A stretch of DNA of 64,000 nucleotides. Source: an uncultured Thermogutta sp. GTDB taxonomy: Bacteria; Planctomycetota; Planctomycetia; Pirellulales; Thermoguttaceae. The notes below the pieces were generated by a model. That model made no database searches, was not told where the DNA came from, and saw only the letters and a list, made by a program, of their open reading frames with translations. Every line of letters begins with the position of its first letter. Position 1 is the first letter of the stretch. The stretch lies in NCBI GenBank assembly GCA_937128505.1, contig CAKZMM010000189.1, positions 45,268 through 109,267 of the forward strand, in the 5' to 3' direction. This document shows, piece by piece, positions 28,330-37,657 of this stretch. The position numbers and the translations under genes are program-made.

Positions 28330-29787
28330 ATGGCGACCCATGGACAGGAACGCCGTCGTGGTCGGACCGCGCAATTTGCGAATGTCCCACCCGAAACAGC
28401 CTTGATCGAACGAACCCTTCCCCAGGATATAGATGCTGAAAAAGCGGTCCTGGCCAGCATCTTGCTCGATCCGAGGGTATGCGACGAGGTAATGTTGATC
28501 GTCCGTGCAGAAGACTTCTATTTAGAGGCGCACCAAAAGCTTTTCGCGCACCTGGTCGCGATGCAAGAAAGTCACCAGCAGATCGATCCGGCTTTGTTAG
28601 CTTTTCGGCTGAAGCAATCGGGCGACTACGAAGCAATTGGTGGGGCTGCTTACCTGGCGGAAATAGCCCAGTCGGTAGCCGTGCCTGCTCATGCGGCTTA
28701 CTATGCGAGAATCGTGCGCGATAAGGCCACGCTTCGGGAGCTGATCGATGCCACGGCGGCCATTATGAGAGATTCCTACGAGGGGCTCGAGGAGCCTGAG
28801 CAGTTGCTGAGCCGGGCGGAAGAGCGCGTCTTTTCAATTCGGGATCGCCGCAGTTTCGATCAGGTGTCGCCGATCCATGATGTGTTGGTGGAGGCCTTCG
28901 CGGAGATCGATAAACGGCTTTCGGAGGGCACTCCGGGGGGATTGCCGACCGGATTCCGCGATCTCGACAACCTCACGGGAGGGCTGCACGACTCGGAACT
29001 GATTATTTTGGCAGCTCGGCCGAGTATGGGTAAGACGGCCCTTGCCACCAACATTGCCGAGCATGTCACGCTCGAAAGCCGGGAAGCGTGTCTTTTCGTA
29101 AGTTTGGAAATGTCCAGTCGGGAACTAGCCCGACGAATGCTGTGCTCCTTGGGGAAAATCGACGGAAAGAAGTTCCGGAGCGGGTTTATTTCCAGTCAAG
29201 AGCGAGAGAAGCTCGTCGCGGCATCCAATCGATTGAGCGATGCTCCCCTTTTCATCGATGATACGCCCAGCCGTACGGTCTCCGAAATTGCGGCTTGCGC
29301 TCGACGGCTCAAGCGTAAGGCCGACCTGAGATTGGTCGTGATCGACTATTTGCAATTAATAGTACCGGATGATCCTCAGGCACCGCGTCAAGAGCAAGTG
29401 GCCCGAATTACCCGCCGGTTGAAGGCCCTCGCGCGAGAGCTTCGGATACCGGTCTTGTGCCTAGCCCAATTGAACCGGCAAGTGGAGCAAGGACGCGAAG
29501 GGCATCGCCCGCGGTTGAGCCACCTTCGGGAATCCGGGGCCATTGAGCAGGATGCCGATGTGGTCATGTTTGTGCATCGCGAGGAATACTACTGCCATTC
29601 GCGAGAAGAAGCCGAAGAAAAGGGGGTGGCCGGCATTGCCGATGTCATCGTGGCAAAGCAGCGGAATGGGCCCACGGGTGATGTAAAGCTGGCATGGCTC
29701 CAGCAGTTTACGCGATTCGAAAGTTTGCGCCAGCACTACGATGAATTGGACTCCTTCGCGGAAGAAGATTCCGCGGCACCATTCTAA
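28330..29787 (+). CDS. dnaB: Replicative DNA helicase
   Basis: Hexameric helicase that unwinds DNA at the fork. 485 residues, normal length, no intein. N-terminal DnaG-interacting domain (about 30-140, PQDIDAEKAVLASILLDP). The C-terminal RecA-like domain carries Walker A ARPSMGKTA (Lys235), Walker B VVIDYLQL, and the arginine-finger region. Conserved SHLRESGAIEQDAD and AKQRNGPTG blocks are present. Last gene of the plus-strand rplY-to-dnaB run; a GCGGGGAA site precedes ATG 28330. Confidence 0.97.
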   Translation: MATHGQERRRGRTAQFANVPPETALIERTLPQDIDAEKAVLASILLDPRVCDEVMLIVRAEDFYLEAHQKLFAHLVAMQESHQQIDPALLAFRLKQSGDYEAIGGAAYLAEIAQSVAVPAHAAYYARIVRDKATLRELIDATAAIMRDSYEGLEEPEQLLSRAEERVFSIRDRRSFDQVSPIHDVLVEAFAEIDKRLSEGTPGGLPTGFRDLDNLTGGLHDSELIILAARPSMGKTALATNIAEHVTLESREACLFVSLEMSSRELARRMLCSLGKIDGKKFRSGFISSQEREKLVAASNRLSDAPLFIDDTPSRTVSEIAACARRLKRKADLRLVVIDYLQLIVPDDPQAPRQEQVARITRRLKALARELRIPVLCLAQLNRQVEQGREGHRPRLSHLRESGAIEQDADVVMFVHREEYYCHSREEAEEKGVAGIADVIVAKQRNGPTGDVKLAWLQQFTRFESLRQHYDELDSFAEEDSAAPF

Positions 29788-30230
29788 GGAGTCGTGTGGC
29801 GTAGCCGAGGGGTTAGGCCCTATCCGCTTTTGCAACGGGGAATTGGGTGCCGAACGGAATGATTGCCGAAGGATTGGATCGCGGAATCTTGGCTATCCGC
29901 TTTTGGGTGTCCGCCCGTTGGTACCTCACCATGTATCCGGGGCTTTCGCTGTGATGGGCTCCCCCCGAATCCGATCGGGTCAAAGCGGGGAGGGAGCGCG
30001 AAAGGCACCGGAATTAAACCCCTTCGAGGTGGGGCCCGGGAATCTCGGAGGGCCAAGTCTCGGAGACTTTCCGCTACTTTTCTCTGCTCGCAAGGGGTTA
30101 CGCCGACTCCTCAGTGATGATGACGAAATCGGCTTGACGAGAACGACTCGTCGTACTGATGATGACGAAAGCGTCGTGGATTCCAGAATTCGTCGTGGAT
30201 GGCGGAGTATTTGGACGATTCCTGGGATGC
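29788..30230. other. 443-bp convergent gap with direct repeats
   Basis: Between dnaB and the 3' end of the acyl-CoA synthetase gene. CTATCCGCTTTTG occurs twice, 29819-29831 and about 29892-29904. The 42-bp repeat at 30115-30198 is listed separately. No T-tract hairpin and no tRNA that folds. Confidence 0.55.
30115..30198. repeat. Direct repeat, 2 x 42 bp
   Basis: Copies start at 30115 and 30157. Both begin TGATGATGACGAAA and contain CG-rich GAC/GTC blocks with TCGTCGT near the end. A related GTGACGATGACGAC lies inside the last codons of the acyl-CoA synthetase gene at about 30247-30260, so the repeat family reaches into the coding region. Confidence 0.7.
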
Positions 30231-32918
30231 TTATACCAACTCCTTCGTGACGATGACGACATCGTCCGCCGACTTTTCGTCTATCTGGAAGCCTCGGCTA
30301 CGAAAGATGGCCAGCATTCGGGAATTATCCCGGGTTGTTTCGGCCACGATACTTTCCACACCCCAGCGCTTAGCAACTTCCGTGCAATAATCGGTGAGGA
30401 GGCTACCTAATCCGCGGCCATGCCAACGGTCGACAACAATGACGGCATATTCTGCGGACTGGAAGTTCGCGTCGGCCACCAAGCGGCCCACCCCAATCAG
30501 CTTTCGTTGTCCGTTTTCTTCTACCTCGGCAACGATGCCCAGCTCGCGATCATAATCGATGAAGCAGTACCGGGCCGCCATTTCATGAGTTGTTTGTTTG
30601 AACAAATATCGGAATCGAAACCAAATCGTTTGCGTGGAGCAATTCGCTAACAGCTCGTGCCAAAGCGGTTCATCCTCCGGCTTAATCGGTCGAAGTACGA
30701 CCGGGGTACCGTCTTTGAGTCGCCGCTCGGTCACGAATTCATCGGGATACGGTCGAATGGCCAAGTGCATATAGGGCCGGATTCCGTGCGCCATGAGGTC
30801 GCGATCTACAACCACCCGGGCATCTAAGGCAATCACATCCTCCGGCGTCACGAGGAGGGGATTGACGTCGATTTCTTTGATCTCTGGATAATCCGCCACG
30901 AGGTAAGAAAATCTCATGATAATTTCGATCAACCGGTCGATATTAACACCGGGCCGCCCCCGATAGCCTTGGAGGAGCGGCCAAGATTTTAGCGACTCGA
31001 GCATTCGACGGGCCAAGGATTCGTTAAGCGGAGGCAGTCCTAAGGCGCGATCGCGGAACACCTCGGCTGCTGTGCCCCCCATGCCCACCATGATCACAGA
31101 ACCGAAAACAGGATCCTTCTTTGCCCCAAGGATCAACTCGAAACCGTTCGGAAAGCTTACCATTTGTTGGACGGTAACGCCGACAATGGTGGCATCCGGC
31201 CGCCGTTCTCGTGCCGTTTGCACTAAGCGGTCGAAGGTCCGCCGAACTGCGTCATCGGAACTGATGTTCAATGCCACCCCCGCCACTTCAGTCTTATGCG
31301 AGATTTGGGGCGAATGGATTTTGAGCACTACCGGGTATCCGATCCGCCGAGCCAATTGCACCGCCTCCTCCGGCGAGCGGGCCAAGTGTGGCTTGGTGAC
31401 AGGGATTTCATACGCTTCTAAGAAGGCCTTCGACACATTTTCGGAAAGGATGTCGGTCCCTTCCGTCAGGATGGTGTCGAACACCCGGCGTAAGCGTTGT
31501 CGATCCAAGGTGAATGCGACCGGAATATCCTTCGGGGTTTCGTGCAAGATCTGCAAGTTTCGCGCGTATGACACCAGATGCATAAACGCGCGGACCGCTT
31601 GCTCCGGCGTGGAATAAGTGGGAATATTCGCCTCGTTGAGGATCTGGACCCCCTGAGCTACCGAAGAGCCGCCCATCCAGGCGGCAAGCACTGGCTTCCG
31701 ATGTCGGGTAGCCACCTCGCCGATGGCCCGGGCCGTTCCGCTGGGGTCGGTCATTGCCTGGGGAGTAAGAATCACCAAGGCCGCGTCGACACCTTTATCT
31801 TGAAGCACGATGTCGAGCGCTGCTGCGTACCGCTCCGGGGGCGCATCGCCGAGCACATCGACCGGATTACCACGGGACCAAAACGGCGGCAGCACCGCAT
31901 TGAGCTTCTCCAAGGTCTCCGGCGAAAGTTGGGCCAGCTTGCCATCTCGTTCGATTAAAGCATCCGTGCTCATAACCCCGGGGCCGCCCGCGTTGGTCAC
32001 GATCGCCAACCGGTCGCCTTTCGGTGGTTGTTGTCGTGCCAAGAGCTCGGCGCAATCGAACATGTCTTCAATGCGGAAAATCCGTTCAATGCCTGCCCGT
32101 TGAAATGCGGCTTCATAAACCGCATCTACCCCCGCCATGGCTCCCGTGTGGGAAGCTGCCGCCTGGGCCGATTCCGCAAATCGCCCGGCTTTAAAAGCGA
32201 CGATGGGTTTGGTACGAGCGAATGCCCGGGCTGCGGACATGAATTCGCGGGCTTCTGTGATGGATTCGATGTAAAGAATGATCGATTGTGTGTCGGTTTG
32301 GGAGGCGAAATAGTCGATTAGATCGCCCATGTTGACATCGAGCATATTCCCCACCGACACGAAATACGAAAAGCCAATCCCCTGATCGATGGCCCAGTCC
32401 AGGACCGACGTGCAGAGAGCACCCGACTGGGAAATAAAACCGATGTGACCTTTCTGAGGTGTGGCGGCGGCGAAGCTTGCGTTTAAATGAATACCAGGCA
32501 CGATGATGCCGAGGCAATTCGGCCCGAGTATTCGCATCCCGTCGTACTTCGATTTCTCCTCGAGGATCTGCTCTTCTAGCCGCCTCCCCTCTTCGCCGAC
32601 TTCTCGAAACCCGGCTGAAATGATGATTAGACCGCGGGTTCCCACTTCCCCGCATTCGCGAACCAGCGCGGGCACCGTTCGGGCGGGCGTGCAAATCACA
32701 GCCAAATCGGGCGGGTGCGGAAGGCTCTGTAAATCTTTGTGGGCCTCGATCCCCTGAACCGCCTCGCGCTTCGGGTTCACGGGGTAAACGACCCCATTGA
32801 ACCCCGAGCCCACGAGATTCCGAAGCACGGTATATCCCACGCTTGTGGGGTTATCACTCGCACCGATAACGGCAACTCGACGCGGATTAAAGATCTTGTC
32901 TAAATTCAAGATGCTCAC
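30231..32918 (-). CDS. ADP-forming acyl-CoA synthetase fused to a GNAT acetyltransferase domain
   Basis: 895 residues with NDP-forming acyl-CoA synthetase alpha and beta modules and a C-terminal GNAT domain, the layout of Pat/PatZ-type lysine acetyltransferases. CoA-binding Rossmann domain about 1-135 (VAVIGASDNPTSVGYTVLRN); ligase domain with SQSGAL; the phosphorylatable-His motif ASHTGAMAG has His257 intact. ATP-grasp domain about 475-700 (GYPVVLKIHSPQISHKTEVAG). GNAT about 735-895 with the acetyl-CoA loop DRWHGRGLGSLL. In Salmonella Pat the ligase half is reported inactive and only senses acetyl-CoA; here the intact His leaves open real ADP-forming synthetase activity. GTG start, AGGAT upstream. 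Downstream of nothing on its strand, so probably monocistronic. Confidence 0.9.
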   Translation of the reverse strand: MSILNLDKIFNPRRVAVIGASDNPTSVGYTVLRNLVGSGFNGVVYPVNPKREAVQGIEAHKDLQSLPHPPDLAVICTPARTVPALVRECGEVGTRGLIIISAGFREVGEEGRRLEEQILEEKSKYDGMRILGPNCLGIIVPGIHLNASFAAATPQKGHIGFISQSGALCTSVLDWAIDQGIGFSYFVSVGNMLDVNMGDLIDYFASQTDTQSIILYIESITEAREFMSAARAFARTKPIVAFKAGRFAESAQAAASHTGAMAGVDAVYEAAFQRAGIERIFRIEDMFDCAELLARQQPPKGDRLAIVTNAGGPGVMSTDALIERDGKLAQLSPETLEKLNAVLPPFWSRGNPVDVLGDAPPERYAAALDIVLQDKGVDAALVILTPQAMTDPSGTARAIGEVATRHRKPVLAAWMGGSSVAQGVQILNEANIPTYSTPEQAVRAFMHLVSYARNLQILHETPKDIPVAFTLDRQRLRRVFDTILTEGTDILSENVSKAFLEAYEIPVTKPHLARSPEEAVQLARRIGYPVVLKIHSPQISHKTEVAGVALNISSDDAVRRTFDRLVQTARERRPDATIVGVTVQQMVSFPNGFELILGAKKDPVFGSVIMVGMGGTAAEVFRDRALGLPPLNESLARRMLESLKSWPLLQGYRGRPGVNIDRLIEIIMRFSYLVADYPEIKEIDVNPLLVTPEDVIALDARVVVDRDLMAHGIRPYMHLAIRPYPDEFVTERRLKDGTPVVLRPIKPEDEPLWHELLANCSTQTIWFRFRYLFKQTTHEMAARYCFIDYDRELGIVAEVEENGQRKLIGVGRLVADANFQSAEYAVIVVDRWHGRGLGSLLTDYCTEVAKRWGVESIVAETTRDNSRMLAIFRSRGFQIDEKSADDVVIVTKELV

Positions 32919-33998
32919 GGTGGTGATCCTGTAAGGCAGCCTTTCCCAAACAAGGCGATCTTAAAGCGACGACCGTTATCCTTTGCGAAATCCTTTGTTC
33001 ATCAATTGGATCGACTCGTTGACCAATAGCGATAACTGCGATCGGAGGCTCGTCATTTGCAAAAAGCCCTTAACCGTGTTGTGCCGAGCGTTACTGACGG
33101 CAAACCAATAGCAGAAATGATAAATGATAAAGTTGGTATAAATAGTGTTGTTACGTTTATAAGACTGAGGCTCCCCGTGGCACGAGTTTTGTTTAACGCC
33201 GGGGGGTGGATAAACCCCGGGTTCACACTAAGTCACTATAGATTGTCGGCGGGGCTTTGGGAAGGATTGAGGATTAGGCTATCAAGAAGAGCTGGGTAAT
33301 TCATGCCACTTTATATCAGCGGTCGTTAAATCCTTCCTAACCGACTCAGCCGGCCGCAAAGCTGCGTAATCTTGCTGCGGACGGGTGCTTCTTGTGAGAC
33401 GGTGCTTCGCACGTAGTACCCGGAGGTTTGAAGCCGCCGCTCAAATGAACAACTTGACCAGCGCAGAAAGCTTGTTTCTGCGAGCGCAGAAAGCTTCACT
33501 GACCCTGTGCCGTGGGAAGCAGGTAGCAGAGCGAGTCGCCAAGGTTGGAACGGAAAGCCGCGCGATCGCTCGAGTACAAGCAAGTACAAGATGGCAACTT
33601 AGAACGGGTGCATCTCGCAATTAGGCAACAGGCTACCCGTTTTCTGTCCGTAGCCCATTTTTCCGCCAGCAGCGAAAACTCCATCCGTTTGTGCGATAGG
33701 TTTGGACTGAAGTACGCAACTTTTGCCCGCCAAAAGATCGCTAACATTATGCTGCGATACGGCGGATATCAAATTCGCCAACCAGTGGTTTGTCTCGTTC
33801 TTGATCGGCCAAAGCTACGCGCGGTTAACCAGGAAAAAGACTGTAGAAATACCGATGCCCACAGGTTCAATGGTTACCTCTGGAATGCTCGAGGGTTTGA
33901 TGCCGGCAAAAGGGAGCGCGAGAACCCGAATGCCGGGGAGACGTTTCATCGGATTGGGCATAAGTGCCGGAGCTAGTGAGGACTCCGGCAAAGGCTCT
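32919..33998. other. 1080-bp gap
   Basis: No credible gene; the ORFs here lack ribosome binding sites and recognisable products. A 23-bp near-tandem pair starting GCGCAGAAAGCTT lies at 33461-33505. The synthetase promoter should lie just above 32918. The PIN-TRAM gene ends at 33999 without an evident terminator hairpin. Confidence 0.5.
33461..33505. repeat. Near-tandem repeat, 2 x about 23 bp
   Basis: GCGCAGAAAGCTT begins at 33461 and again at 33484. The second half of the units diverges. Confidence 0.65.
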
Positions 33999-35195
33999 TT
34001 AGCTAGAAGATTTGTCTGGCGGGATGGTGTGGATGATCTTGCCGATGCGATCAAACTTGCCGAATATCATCCGCCCGGCACTCGTCTGAAGCACGGAGGT
34101 CACCGTAATGACCACATCGTGCCCGATGTATGGCCGGCCGTTTTCTACCACCACCATGGTGCCATCATCCAGGTAGCCCACCCCCTGCCCCACCTCTTCC
34201 CCGCCGCGTACCAGTCGCACGTCGAGTTGTTCGCCGGGCAAGTAGATTGGCTTTAGGGCATTGGCCAAATCATTCAGGTTAATTACTTCGACCCCTTCCA
34301 ATCGCGCCACTTTGTTGAGGTTGTAGTCGTTCGTTACCAGCCGAGCTTCCAAATGCTTCGCTAGCTCGATGAGCCGCTGGTCGACGCGCTTGCCTTCCGA
34401 TCCCAGCAACTCACGGTCGAAAACCCGTAATTCCACCTCGGGGTTCGTTTTCAGCTTCTGCAACATATCGAGACCGCGGCGGCCACGAGCCCTCCGCGAA
34501 CGATCCCCTGAATCAGCTATCGAATGTAATTCGTTAATCACAAAACGTGGGATGACGAGCTGACTATCGAAAAGCCGGGTCTTTTCCACGATATCGACGA
34601 TCCGCCCGTCGATGACGACACTGGTGTCCAAAATGTAAGGCCTCCTTCCGCGGAGTTCCCGGGCAAATTCCACATAAGGGATGATGAAGCGGAAATCGTG
34701 CCGGGTCTGCATTAGAAAGCTGATGCACAGGTAGCAGAGGACCGCAGCCAACACCAGTTGCACGGCAACCCGGATCCGCTCGGCGGTCGCACTGCTTTCG
34801 GATGGCTCAGGCAAAAGAGGTGTTAAGGCCAATCGAGCCACATATGCCAGGAAAAGCCCGATGATCAAACCGAAATACACGGCGGAGATGGTGTCGAGGC
34901 GTTTCTCGCGAATGGCCATGTCGGCCGCGATGACTCCACCGGCCAAAAGGATCAATCCAAAAAAAATGGCATAGGGGACCCACCCATATTTGGCGACCGG
35001 CAGGACCGGGTCCTCCCCACCGGACACCGAATAAATTATGAAAATGCTAATTCCCCCTGTAACAATTAGAAAAACTACACGAAGAATGACCAATGCTGTA
35101 TCTTCGAACTGTTTCCGCCAGACCGACGGCACGGTCGAAGAATGGTGATTCCGATTCGTGTTCGTGGCTGACGAAACCGGCATTTCTCCCGACAC
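33999..35195 (-). CDS. Membrane-anchored PIN-TRAM domain protein (YacL-like)
   Basis: 398 residues. Four hydrophobic helices at about 35-57, 73-92, 104-124 and 143-162 anchor it. A PIN ribonuclease-like domain follows at about 186-305, with acidic residues in ILDTSVVIDGRIVD (Asp190, Asp196), VINELHSIAD and VTNDYNLNKVA. A TRAM domain (nucleic-acid-binding) lies at about 318-380 (EEVGQGVGYLDDGTMVVVENG). This is the architecture of Bacillus YacL-type proteins, whose exact role is unclear; RNA binding or cleavage at the membrane is plausible. GTG start 35195 with AAGGGGA upstream. A small ORF ends 29 bp before it. Confidence 0.9.
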   Translation of the reverse strand: MSGEMPVSSATNTNRNHHSSTVPSVWRKQFEDTALVILRVVFLIVTGGISIFIIYSVSGGEDPVLPVAKYGWVPYAIFFGLILLAGGVIAADMAIREKRLDTISAVYFGLIIGLFLAYVARLALTPLLPEPSESSATAERIRVAVQLVLAAVLCYLCISFLMQTRHDFRFIIPYVEFARELRGRRPYILDTSVVIDGRIVDIVEKTRLFDSQLVIPRFVINELHSIADSGDRSRRARGRRGLDMLQKLKTNPEVELRVFDRELLGSEGKRVDQRLIELAKHLEARLVTNDYNLNKVARLEGVEVINLNDLANALKPIYLPGEQLDVRLVRGGEEVGQGVGYLDDGTMVVVENGRPYIGHDVVITVTSVLQTSAGRMIFGKFDRIGKIIHTIPPDKSSS

Positions 35196-35224
35196 GGTAG
35201 TTCCCCTTTATCGTGGACTTCCAC

Positions 35225-35440
35225 TCAGCTGACCAGGACAATAAAGATAGAAAGATTTTGTCCTTGGTGCTCCCTGGAAGCCCAATGATTTGCCCACACC
35301 CCGACACTCTGTAAGGCAATATCGTTCATTTTAAATTGGGGTGAAATAGCCGGGAAGTCTTCGACACACTTCACAAAAAAATCGAATTTTTGCAGTTCTG
35401 CCTGTATTCTTCGCACGGCTCCCGGATCAGCAGTAGTCAT
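35225..35440 (-). CDS. Small hypothetical protein, 71 aa
   Basis: Not recognised. The case for a gene is the strong TAGGAGT ribosome binding site eight bases before ATG 35440, a protein-like composition, and its place 29 bp upstream of the PIN-TRAM gene on the same strand, as in a short operon. The sequence begins MTTADPGAVRRIQAELQKF, probably an amphipathic helix, and ends with a hydrophobic LSIFIVLVS. It could be a decayed or overlooked small protein. Confidence 0.45.
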   Translation of the reverse strand: MTTADPGAVRRIQAELQKFDFFVKCVEDFPAISPQFKMNDIALQSVGVWANHWASREHQGQNLSIFIVLVS

Positions 35441-36800
35441 TGCAAAGACTCCTACTGAGCCCTAGTGTTAACCTGTTGAACTTCATATTCGATTGTGACG
35501 GATTCATTTCGCGCTGGTTAAGATTTTCCAATCCGGGCTCTCCAATCCGGGCTAATGGCCAAAAAATCTGATTTGTCTATCACAAATTGCAGTTTTCTTC
35601 AGAATGATTAACTTCAGAATGGTAAAATCGTGATAGCACAGATATGCTTTCGTTATTCCTAATTGCCCAGTACTTCCGATGAAGAACTTAAACTTCCGAC
35701 TGCAAGATAAATAAGAACCGTTGAAAGCTTCCGATCGATTTTTCGGTGCTGAGAAAGAAGGCTCCGAATCAGGCATGTCTGGTCGCGAAAGCACAATCCT
35801 CTGAATCGGAATAAGGTTTCCAAGTTGATTCGCTCCAATTGTTTAAATATTTGTCAGACATCTGATGGTTCTACAACCGCAAAGCCTAGATGGTGCCGGA
35901 CAGACCCTCCTGCGTGAAAGATTGTATCTTTAGTCGTGAATGCTTCCACTTCTTGGGGAAAGGCCCTCAAGCATAACCCGACACGGAGCGGCAAGGTCTT
36001 CGGCAGTTTGCCGGGGCGATTCATGATTCAATTGAAGAACGGATGGCCCTTGAGCTAACTCCTCGATCTCGGTAATCTTCGCCTCGAGTAGCGTTTTGCG
36101 ATAGCAACCTGGTAGGTTCGCCGAGGCCATCGCCCGGACCACCCCTCGAACCGACCTGTGAGTCCGATCAAAACCTTGCTACAGCGTTTTCCGGTATTTC
36201 CTCTCTGCCTCGTGTCCCTTGGGACATGAAGCGTCGTCGTTGGGTTAGATTTGCAAGGAAAGTACCGCTCGCCTCTTGGTGCGATCCAATCCGCGGAATT
36301 TACTAGACGCTAGTCTCGACAAGAAATTGCGAAAAACGAAATCGATGATCTTTTGAATTTTTTGTTACCGGCGATTTTCACTAATTCACTAATTATTGGC
36401 GCCGGCGATTTTGAATGTCCGAGAATTACTTCTTGCTATTATCCGAGAATTACTTCCTGCTATTAGTAGCAATAGGATCAAAAGATCAGTTATTCTTAAG
36501 CATTTGGCCAAAGCGTGTTGAAAGAGGTTTCGAGTACACTTAATCGGTCAAACTTGTGTTAAGGAATTTGCATCTGTGATAGTCCCTGTGGGAAATGGCA
36601 GATCTCCTTGAACGTACTCTTCTTGAGATGCCTGTTTTTGGTAAGACCACCATCTTCAACTAACAAAAAATTGTTTTCCCTTTGGCGGTCTATAACATTC
36701 TGTAATGCTTGGGTGATGATGGGGGCTGAGCCCCGGCCGGATCTGCACCGAAAAAAGGTGGCGGAAACGGCTCTTAAATGAAGGGCACCCCACGGGTCTG
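35441..36800. other. 1360-bp gap, AT-rich
   Basis: Strongly AT-rich in places, with T-runs around 36350-36365. It contains the 24-bp tandem pair at 36419-36466 and, just before it, two copies of ACCGGCGATTTT/GCCGGCGATTTT (about 36367 and 36401). A 70-codon minus-strand ORF at 35930-36142 has a poor start and no recognised product. Nothing else is supported. Confidence 0.5.
36419..36466. repeat. Tandem repeat, 2 x 24 bp
   Basis: Units 36419-36442 and 36443-36466 differ at two positions. Both begin CCGAGAATTACTTC and end TGCTATTA plus one base. AT-rich, non-coding. Confidence 0.85.
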
Positions 36801-37295
36801 ATGATTGACCAAATTGATTTCGGAAAGCCGACTTTCAAGTGTGCCCGAACGGGCCGAAGCCTCTTGCCGGGTGAAGTGTGTTTTTCGGTCCTCCTTCGGG
36901 AAAATTTGGAGTTCCGCCGACTCGATTTTTCAGAGGAGGCTTGGACAGGGCCGCCTGAAACCGCGGTGGCTTGGTGGAAATTCCGCGTCCCGGCTGAGCA
37001 TAAGCCGAGCCAATCCCGGCTGAGACCCAACGAATTGCTCCAGATCTTTGAACGCTTGCTAAACCGAAACGAACAGGCGGAGTTAGCTTACCTCTTAGGC
37101 CTCCTTTTGGTGCGGAAACGCGTCCTACGAATCGAAAACCAGATTTTGGAGGGCGGGCAGGAGTTTCTCCTGCTATATTGTCCCCGCCGCGAGTGCGAAT
37201 ACCGTGTGCATGTCCCCGCGATATCAGATGAACGAATGGCGGCGCTAGAACAGCTCCTTTTGGCCATCACCGAGGGGCGAGTGGTCAACGAGTAA
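36801..37295 (+). CDS. Conserved-looking hypothetical protein with four cysteines
   Basis: Unrecognised 164-residue soluble protein. Cysteines are at 14 and 27 (FKCARTGRSLLPGEVC) and at 127 and 132 (LLYCPRRECEYR), which could form a single zinc site joining the two ends (inference). The middle is helical and Leu-rich (NEQAELAYLLGLLLVRKRV). No signal peptide. The ribosome binding site is weak. It is followed by the putative lipoprotein gene after 362 bp, same strand. Codon use looks normal for the window. Confidence 0.75.
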   Translation: MIDQIDFGKPTFKCARTGRSLLPGEVCFSVLLRENLEFRRLDFSEEAWTGPPETAVAWWKFRVPAEHKPSQSRLRPNELLQIFERLLNRNEQAELAYLLGLLLVRKRVLRIENQILEGGQEFLLLYCPRRECEYRVHVPAISDERMAALEQLLLAITEGRVVNE

Positions 37296-37657
37296 TCTGA
37301 GAGTAATCTGAGCGAACTCGTTCATCGCCCTTTCGATATCATGGGACCTTTTGAGGAGGAATCGGAAGCACCACCGCCGGTAGATTCAAGTGCCTCTCCG
37401 TCGCGGAAAACATTTGGTTCACCCTCTAAGACGGTTAGCTTTTCGTCAAGTATCTACTAGCTTTGCAAATATCTGCTCATTTTGCGTGGACGATTGACTC
37501 GGCTGGATCGGAGGAACTAAGCAATTTCGTTTGCAGGAATCATGCGGATTTTTCGAGAAAGCTCGTTGTCTGTTTTGGAGTAGTTCTCTTTTTGAGCGTA
37601 GGACTTATTCGTCGCCGAAATCCATTCATGCGGCGAGAGTTTTCGAGGCTATAGGTC
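37296..37657. other. 362-bp gap
   Basis: A 63-codon ORF (37463-37654) contains one hydrophobic stretch but lacks a ribosome binding site and is not believed. No repeat or terminator recognised. Confidence 0.4.

Noticed and set aside
29794..29870. tRNA-like start (GTAGCCGAGGGGTTAGGC resembles a D-arm) after dnaB
   Set aside because: No anticodon stem, T-arm (GGTTCRANTCC) or acceptor pairing follows.
33545..33976. 143-codon plus-strand ORF opposite the end of the PIN-TRAM gene
   Set aside because: No ribosome binding site, random composition, no known motif.
35930..36142. 70-codon minus-strand ORF with helix-like composition
   Set aside because: Poor start context (GTG, or a later ATG with a badly spaced site) and no neighbour on the same strand; too weak to list as a gene.
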